Source: Chara braunii | Taxonomy: Eukaryota > Streptophyta > Charophyceae > Charales > Characeae | Direction: 5' to 3' | NCBI GenBank assembly: GCA_003427395.1 | Contig: BFEA01000191.1 | Location: forward strand, 2,384,804-2,420,871 | Length of the DNA: 36,068 nt | Part shown: piece after piece, positions 30,259 to 36,068 of the stretch | How positions within the stretch are numbered: the first letter of the stretch is position 1 | How the letters are laid out: each line of letters starts with the position of its first letter | The notes under the pieces: model-generated | The model's input: only the letters and a program-made list of their open reading frames with translations | What the model was told of the DNA's origin: nothing | Databases searched by the model: none | Translations under genes and position numbers: made by a program

Positions 30259-31698
30259 CTATCGTTTTGTACCGCCTTTGGACACCCTGCTTGAGCCGGC
30301 CTCTAAAAAAGGCTGACTTGCCGCTCGTGCCTGTGCCTGCGCCACCGCCGGATCCATTACCCCCTTAGGAAGCCGGTATACCAACTCCATTTCCCCTATC
30401 TGGGGATACTCCAGAACCTGCTCCCTCAGCGCCTGAATGGCATCCGGGTCGACCATCTCGTGCGTGGCCACTATATCCATGGCCTTTCCCACATCCGACA
30501 GGCTGAGTGAGAAGGCTTCACCTTCTACTTCCTCCTCGGGCTCTGCCATAAACCTCCGATGCGTGTCTTCTGACTCCTCAATCGTGAAAGAGCCAGGGTT
30601 GGGCCTGTTCCTGAGGCTCCTTGACCCAGTGTTCCGGCAGGTAACCACTTCGTAATTCCCGCACGCTGGATCACATAAAATCATGATCAACGACCCATCA
30701 TGCTTATTATACATCAAAGTCTCCGTCGTGCATAGGAAGGACCTCCCCAGGAGGAGGCTGTGGTCCACATCAGGCATCACAAAGAAACACGCCCGCGCCT
30801 TCGCCCTGCCAATCTCCAATAGCACATTCGAGGCTGTTCCACAAAACACAGCCTTGTTGTTGGCCCCGTGCAGGATACCGCAGTCCGAGCGATCTATCTC
30901 CAGTCCAAACCTGACGGCGTCGGCCTCTCGGATGATATTCATTTCAGCGCCCGTATCAACCATGGCCGTGCACTTAGAGCCTTTCACCGCTAGATCCACC
31001 ACGCCACAAGCCACACATTTCCAATCCATTTTCGTCCCTGGCTCTGCCCATTCCATCTCCTTGGGTAGGATCACGCTGAGGTGAACGTTCGGCACCAGTC
31101 GCCTTGACAGCCTACCCTTCAACTCATTGCGGAGCCTTGGCGTAGAAGCCAGGATCTCCTTGAGGGTCATTAAATCATTATGGCCCTCAAGCAGCCTGTC
31201 AATCACTCGCTCTACATCAAATCCTTCCTCTAACCGAACCGCGTACTTCTTCCTCTTTGGCGGTACGTCCCGCACGACTGGTTCAACTGCTCCCCGACTC
31301 TCCCTCTTCTTGGCTCGTTGCTCGGCCCTCTGATCTTCTTCCTGACGTAGCTTGTCATCCTCCTCTTCATCGTCGTCATCATCTTCCACTTCCACTGTTT
31401 CCTTTCTCTTCTCTGATTCTGGTTCCTTCCGGGGAGGTTCTTGACTTGCACCGGCCTTGGCCTGACTTCAGGTGCGGGCTGCCTGGGCCAGCCTAGCTTG
31501 TGGGGTAGGGGGCCTAGTCATCATCCCTGATCGCGGGCCCGTCCCCATAGTGGTCACTCCGGGCCGCCCTGGCATGGATTCCGGACCAGAGTCATAAAGA
31601 AAGACCTTGGGGAGGTTAACCCTCCACTCCTTCACTCCCTCGCAGAGATCTACCAACTTCCGTTGGTATCTCCCTACCTTATCCAATAAGTCCTCCAT
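30259..31698 (-). pseudogene. Element 3 aspartic protease segment
   Basis: ATG at 31698 follows the gag-frame TAA (31702-31700) by one base. The frame has TGA at 31470-31468, reopens, and runs to TAG at 30261-30259. The first part is basic/Pro-rich, followed by an acidic run (about 31395-31355) and then Lys/Arg-rich sequence. The protease core has MVDTGAEMNII with catalytic DTG at about 30957-30949, and a SLLLGRSFL segment matching the retropepsin LLG motif. A frameshift in the T-rich run near 30300 separates it from the RT frame. It would cleave Gag and Pol. It shares the reading frame of the gag capsid and knuckle. Confidence 0.82.
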
Positions 31699-31699
31699 C

Positions 31700-33387
31700 T
31701 TATTTCAGCAGGACTCCTGCCCGCTCTACCTCTTCATCGCCACCCTCATCGTCCGACTCGATGATTATAGGCTTCTCTCTTGCATCCCCGGCCTGTAGCC
31801 TCTGGGTCACTTCCTCGTCACTCCCTACCTCCTCAACTGCAATTGGCAGTTCTTCCTTCTCCTGCCATAGCTTGAACGTGGCAGGGGGTGGCTGTCGTGC
31901 TGCCAACCTGCATTGGGCCTCCGCCTAACCCCACCAGCCTTTCTATCAATAAAATCTCCAAATTGGTCGTAAATGTCCCCATCCATATTATAATAAATCA
32001 GTCCATTTTTCTCGTCCTCCCGCCTGATATTGCAAAACCGTATAGTGTGACCTTGCTGGTCACAATGCTGACATATGGCACTTCTCCAGTCAAAACGAAC
32101 CCTTCCACCACCTTGATTCCCTTGGTTTCCCTGGCCACCTTTATTGCCTTGGCCACCTTGGTTGCCCCATTGGCCTCCTCGGCCACCGCCATTCCTGCCG
32201 CGTCCTCATCCACCGCCCCTTCCTCCATTCCCTTGGTTCCCTTGGCCTTGATTACCACCACCCGCCACACTGCCTTGCGAACTTTGTGTGGGCGTTGGCG
32301 TAGGTGGTACCGCTGGCTGAGTCTGGGCGGCGGGGTAGCTCGGAGGTGGCATACTTGCCTGGGGCCCAACATAGGGTATTACCTGTCCAGACGGCGCTGG
32401 GCCACCCCAGGGTACGTAGGTATTAATTAGGGGCCACGGCCAGTGCCCACATGGTGGCACTGGTGCTTGCGACGAGCCCGCACTACTAGACGACCCGGAC
32501 GAACTTGGAGATGCCGCTACCACTACTTGAGGCGCCTAGCCCTTTCCTGACCCTTGTCCGCCTTGTGCTAGATTGCGCTGCTTACGCCGCGCCTTCGTAA
32601 GGTGAGGAGGTACCGGTTCCTCCTCTTCCCATCCTTCTTGGGTAGCGTCCTCCACCACGGCCTCCTTGCCCTTTTCCTGGACCGCCACCGTCACCTTCCG
32701 CTGTATCACCGGGTCTAACCCTGCTAATACGTCGGTTATGATCTTCTTTACTCCTGGTGATCCAGCCGCATCCCTTTCCTTCCGTTTCTGCCTCTGCAGT
32801 CTCACCTGGTGCTGCTCGACCTGGTCGAGGCCTCCAACCTCCACCCCTCTGTCAATGGTGGCCCAGGTAAGTTTGGCATTTCCTCCCCCATGGCTTGTTA
32901 GCTCAACTGTCTCAGATGCGGTGAGCAGCCCCAGGAAGACGACGCACTGCACCTCCTCTGATATCCCATATACCTTTCTCGCCTTCTTTTTGAATTCTTG
33001 CAGGAATGCCCCAATGGTGGTGAAGTCGTCCCTATTCATTGCCTCTAGGTCCGCCATAGTCAGCAGGCCATCCCCCAACCTATACTTCCGCTGCATTCCT
33101 TCCCTAAATTTAGCCCAGTCGCCGTTAGCGTCGTCGACCACCTTCTGCACTTCCGGGTGGTGCTTATGGAGCACATACTGTAGGATGCGTTTGAATTTCG
33201 TCTCGTCTGGTACTCCCACCAAGGCTTGCTCCACTAGGTCCAGCCACTCAGAGACTCGTTCCCCATTGAAGTGGAAGGTGTCGACTTTGGGGACACTTCT
33301 CGGCGTTCTCTCCCGCTTGTCCATCGCCTCGATGAGGTCATCGAGGGTCAGGACCTTGCCTGAACTGTCGCCTATGCCGCCTGTCAT
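31700..33387 (-). pseudogene. gag: Element 3 gag (capsid and CCHC knuckle), broken
   Basis: The start is ATG 33387 (MTGGIGDSSGKVLTLDDL); the frame further upstream to 33462 opens only with GTG. The leader from the PBS is about 330 nt. Residues about 35-175 are a retrotransposon capsid domain (FHFNGERVSEWLDLVEQ, then WAKFREGMQRKYR and FLQEFKKKARKVY). Basic and Glu-rich sequence runs to TAG at 32538-32536. A Ser/Pro then Gly/Asn/Gln-rich linker follows, with TGA at 32208-32206. The knuckle CQHCDQQGHTIRFC is at 32073-32032. A frameshift near 31920 leads to an acidic C-terminal segment ending TAA at 31702-31700. It packages RNA. Confidence 0.85.
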
Positions 33388-33714
33388 TTTAGCAGCTCTT
33401 CCTTCACTTAACTTCCCTGTAGTAAGACGGGGTACAAAGGCAACTTTATTCAGCACTCTCACTCCAGCATAAGCCTACCGGGCTAACCACTTAGCCCTTG
33501 GGCGTTTCAGACTTTAACTGACACCCACGTCCCTTTCCTTCATTCACAAGGTCTACCTAAGCTGTGAGTTCTCCCACATAGCTACTATAGTCATACAATC
33601 CCTCCTATAGTCCAACTTATACGCTTTACCTCAAATCTCCCACTCATGCCTGATTTCTTCCTTATCCTAATACCCGGATGTCGTTCCACCAGGGACAACG
33701 GCAGGCAACCGTCA

Positions 33715-33732
33715 TCCCCGGCAACGGCGCCA
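33715..33732 (-). other. Primer-binding site of Element 3 (tRNA-Asp)
   Basis: The + strand reads TCCCCGGCAACGGCGCCA, the 3' end of plant tRNA-Asp including CCA, over 18 bases. So the minus-strand element carries its complement. Two bases further right the + strand begins TGTCGCG, the inferred inner end of the 5' LTR at 33735. Confidence 0.88.
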
Positions 33733-34833
33733 CCTGTCGCGCGCATCGGCCCGACACCACTCATAGCGGGACCCTCCCGGCCACGTCACGCAGGAGTCAG
33801 AATATACATCCCTTTTGCGATATGTACACGGAGTTTTCGTAAGCCACTCCGGCCGGGTGCAGCCAGCCATACCTCTCGCGAGCCCCTACGACAGGACAGG
33901 GCCTACGCGAGGCACGACTACCTCCACCTTACGGGAGTTGTCACCTCCCTTCGGTGGGCGTATCCCCGCCGAGCTACCAGTCCACAGTATGAAAGTTGAT
34001 CAGCTGCAATCGCAGAGGTGGACCAGCCAAGGGCGTTTCTCGTTCGTTGTAGCATAAGGGGTACGTGCGGTACTACGCCTCTATCGGACCCGCACGTGAA
34101 CCGATATCTTGGGGGGGCTGAGGTCCCAAGTGCGGCTCGTCGCCGGTCGACTAGGACGTATCCCATGCGCCACGCACACACCACTACAAGGTACACAAAA
34201 GTAAAATACGCGCACACACGCACACGAGTACTGAACGACACAAAGGACGTACAACACGACACACTCCTAGTCCCTTTGTATCCAACCCATAACTTCACGC
34301 AGTGGATGTCAGTAACTGCCGCACGCGAGGTTTAGTATAAGATCGCTCGAACGTAGGATCCACGCATGCCAATTCACTATGCAGCTCTACGTGAGTAACT
34401 GCGACGACGGCGCATTATGTGGTGCCCATATCCAAATGGCCTATTCCGAGTCATGCGGCTGCTTCCGATGCTCAGGCGTCGGCTGAAGTGCGCGCTACGG
34501 GGGGTAACCCTTTAGCGGGCGCAAAACCGGCCTGAGGGCTTTACCGCCTTCCGCACCCTGAGGTGTCCCAAAGGGTGCGGGGTAAGACGGTCCCTAGGGC
34601 GGGAAGGGCTTTGGAGCGGTGGTGAGTTGTCTGGCGCATCACCAACGACACGCTGACCCTTCCGCCCGGAACTTTATCGTTCCACCAAAATAAATCCCAA
34701 CAAGGAAAGTTCCTTCGACTTTTATCGGAAGTGAACCTTTTCAGAGCTAGTCCTGGGACCTGGGTCGTCCTGGGCGAGGACCATCGTATTCTACGCTCAG
34801 GGCTAACATCTGACCACAATTTCTTCAGACGCG

Positions 34834-34846
34834 TATATATAAATAG
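34834..34846 (+). promoter_or_regulatory. TATA-like box
   Basis: TATATATAAATAG followed by GGGGTCATCCCC looks like a strong plant core promoter on the + strand. No gene was found downstream in the window. The reverse complement is also AT-rich, so it could serve the minus-strand LTR instead. Function unproven. Confidence 0.35.
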
Positions 34847-35629
34847 AGGGGTCATCCCCTCCCTGCTATTCATTCCAACCCCGGATTAGGTCCTTAGCAC
34901 GCGGACCTTTCAGGCCACACAAGTACCCTACATAGGTACGCATACATACACGTATACACACATATATATACATATGGGAATAAACGTGTGACGATCACAT
35001 CTCACAATCACGGTGGGTCTCCTCATGCACACATATAAGATCGCAGGGCAGTCCAATCCAATAATCCAAGTCACAGAACATACCTGCAATCACATCAAAG
35101 AGTCAAGCAGAAGTCCATACACTACACGGAGTCAACTCCAACCAATCTCCATGCTCATACCCTTTGCCTCAGCCATGCAAGCCCCAACCACCAGCCAACC
35201 AACCTTAAGTAAATACTCAGTACCTTCGTTAAATGGCCATTCAATAAAAGTCTGGGTGAAACCTTAACAAAATAGAAAAGATCACCGGGGCTGAAACCTC
35301 TTTAGGTTGAGTAAGGAGAGTGGGTTGAGGTTGAGTCGTAAACCGACGAATCGGCAACCGACTTTTATCTGTGATAACAACAAGAGATCCTTGTAGGATC
35401 AACTGAGTCTAGTCCCCGCCCTGACGCGACCGATCAAAGCGACCTGTAACACAAGACAGGCCAACCTCAAACTAAGTCTATGCGTCCCGGGGGAGTAATT
35501 TTCATATCCTGATCTTACTTAGTCATCATATCTGACTAAGCCTAAGTCTACGCCTAGCTAGCACTCAGCGTAAAGGTGGATTTCGCCATAGCCTCCCCTA
35601 CATATGTCGCCACCTGTCTAAATATAGGC

Positions 35630-36068
35630 TAACTCCTGTAACTTAGGAAAATTTCGGCAACGCTTCCCGTAGGAAAAGTGACATCGCAGAAAATATAACC
35701 TAAAAGTCAAACTTGTGGATTCCAGAAGCCAAAATTTGTCTAACTCCCTGGCTTAGCAAAAATTTGGGCAGCACTCCCCTCAGGGAGGAAGGCTTCCCAG
35801 ATTCATACTAAGTCAGAATTGAATTTAGACAACGCCTAAGTTCTGTCAGATAGAATCTCAACCAACTCCGTAGATTTGTAGAAATTTCGGCAGCGCTTCC
35901 CGTAGAGAAAGTGCTAGTCCAAGATTTATACAAGGCCAAGTCTGGAATCAGAAAGTGACTTTGATCCTTCAGGGCCCAATTTTGGCTAACTCCCTGAATT
36001 AGTAAAAATTTGGGCAGCACCTCCTTTAGAAAGGAAGGCTCCTCAGATTCTTACCAAGTCAAAGAAGT
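35630..36068 (+). repeat. Tandem array, 111-124-bp units, running off the window
   Basis: The core ATTTCGGCA or ATTTGGGCA followed by GC.CTTCCC/CTCCC begins at 35651, 35762, 35884 and 36008, spacings 111, 122 and 124 bp. The two core variants (TTCGG and TTGGG) alternate, so the real period may be a dimer of about 235-245 bp. TAACTCC and CTTAG words precede most cores. The array is open at the right edge. Confidence 0.8.

Larger units (their letters stand above)
24201..33735 (-). mobile_element. Element 3: Ty3/gypsy-type LTR element with a second gag-like ORF, tRNA-Asp primed
   Basis: Reading the minus strand from 33735: an LTR end, a tRNA-Asp PBS, gag with CCHC knuckle, aspartic protease, a long intact RT-RNase H-integrase frame, then a second Gag-like ORF ending at 24201. 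RT before integrase gives Ty3/gypsy order; no chromodomain was seen. The 5' LTR runs right from 33735 for an unknown length, and no 3' LTR was recognised. Damage is lighter than in Elements 1 and 2: four nonsense codons, two compensating frameshifts near 31920 and 31700, one frameshift near 30300, and one near 24890. Confidence 0.82.
33735..36068. other. Probable Element 3 LTR and flank, no gene
   Basis: No supported gene. The part next to 33735 should be the 5' LTR of Element 3 (minus orientation), but its outer border could not be placed because no second copy was found. It contains an inverted repeat at 34551-34559 / 34572-34580 (9-bp stem), a CA/TA-rich stretch near 34939-34976, a TATA-like box and a tandem array at the right edge. 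The minus ORF at 34873-34541 has no recognisable features. Confidence 0.5.

Noticed and set aside
34541-34873. 110-codon minus-strand ORF
   Set aside because: No domain and no supporting signals. It spans a hairpin and the TATA-like box, so it is probably LTR or flank sequence.
24201-36068. 3' LTR of Element 3 between 22300 and 24200
   Set aside because: I compared by eye with 33735-36068 and found no shared stretch, so no LTR pair is claimed.

Overview
This window is eukaryotic nuclear DNA made almost entirely of decayed Ty3/gypsy-type LTR retrotransposons. Plant-type features are degenerate TTTAGGG telomere-like repeats, primer-binding sites (PBS) matching initiator Met tRNA and tRNA-Asp, a chromovirus, and one CAG|GTAAGT-style splice donor. 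My best guess is a large, repeat-rich plant or streptophyte-algal genome (Chara-like in character). I could run no search, so that is an impression. No bacterial genes, operons or CRISPR arrays are present.

Layout. (1) 1-792: AG microsatellite and non-coding flank. (2) 793-9406: Element 1, a chromovirus on the + strand bounded by two 314-bp LTRs about 5% different by eye. It has gag with a CCHC knuckle, one long pol frame (protease, RT, RNase H, integrase, chromodomain) broken only by nonsense codons, and a 1.1-kb 3' non-coding tail. A single N inside gag sits between two identical 66-bp copies, probably an assembly scar. (3) 9407-13966: mostly non-coding. It holds short tandem repeats, a weak candidate first exon of a host gene on the minus strand, an orphan Met-tRNA PBS, a second AG microsatellite, a 226-bp tandem duplication and a large imperfect hairpin. 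(4) 13967-22288: Element 2, + strand, heavily broken. Order: a novel ORF lying upstream of the apparent LTR promoter, TATA-like box, PBS-like site, gag, protease, RT, RNase H, a PHD-finger-like zinc motif, integrase, then two extra ORFs. The pol-ORF3 and ORF3-ORF4 junctions are both ATGA stop/start overlaps. (5) 22289-24200: non-coding, with a tRNA-like (Pol III A/B box) sequence on the minus strand. (6) 33735-24201, minus strand: Element 3, primed by tRNA-Asp. It has gag, protease, an intact 1101-codon RT-RNase H-integrase frame, and downstream of pol a second, unrelated-looking Gag-like ORF with a duplicated capsid-like module, a coiled coil and its own CCHC knuckle. (7) 33735-36068: probable LTR or flank of Element 3, with a 111-124-bp tandem array at the right edge.

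How the parts work together. Each element encodes the standard cycle: Gag packages RNA, protease matures the polyprotein, RT and RNase H make cDNA from a tRNA primer, and integrase inserts it. The unusual parts are accessory: a chromodomain in Element 1 and a PHD-like finger in Element 2 (both chromatin-reader types), coupled downstream ORFs in Element 2, and a second gag in the env position of Element 3. Nonsense codons and catalytic substitutions, many of them compatible with C-to-T or G-to-A change, show that Elements 1 and 2 are dead. Element 3 keeps an intact pol core but has a broken gag and protease.
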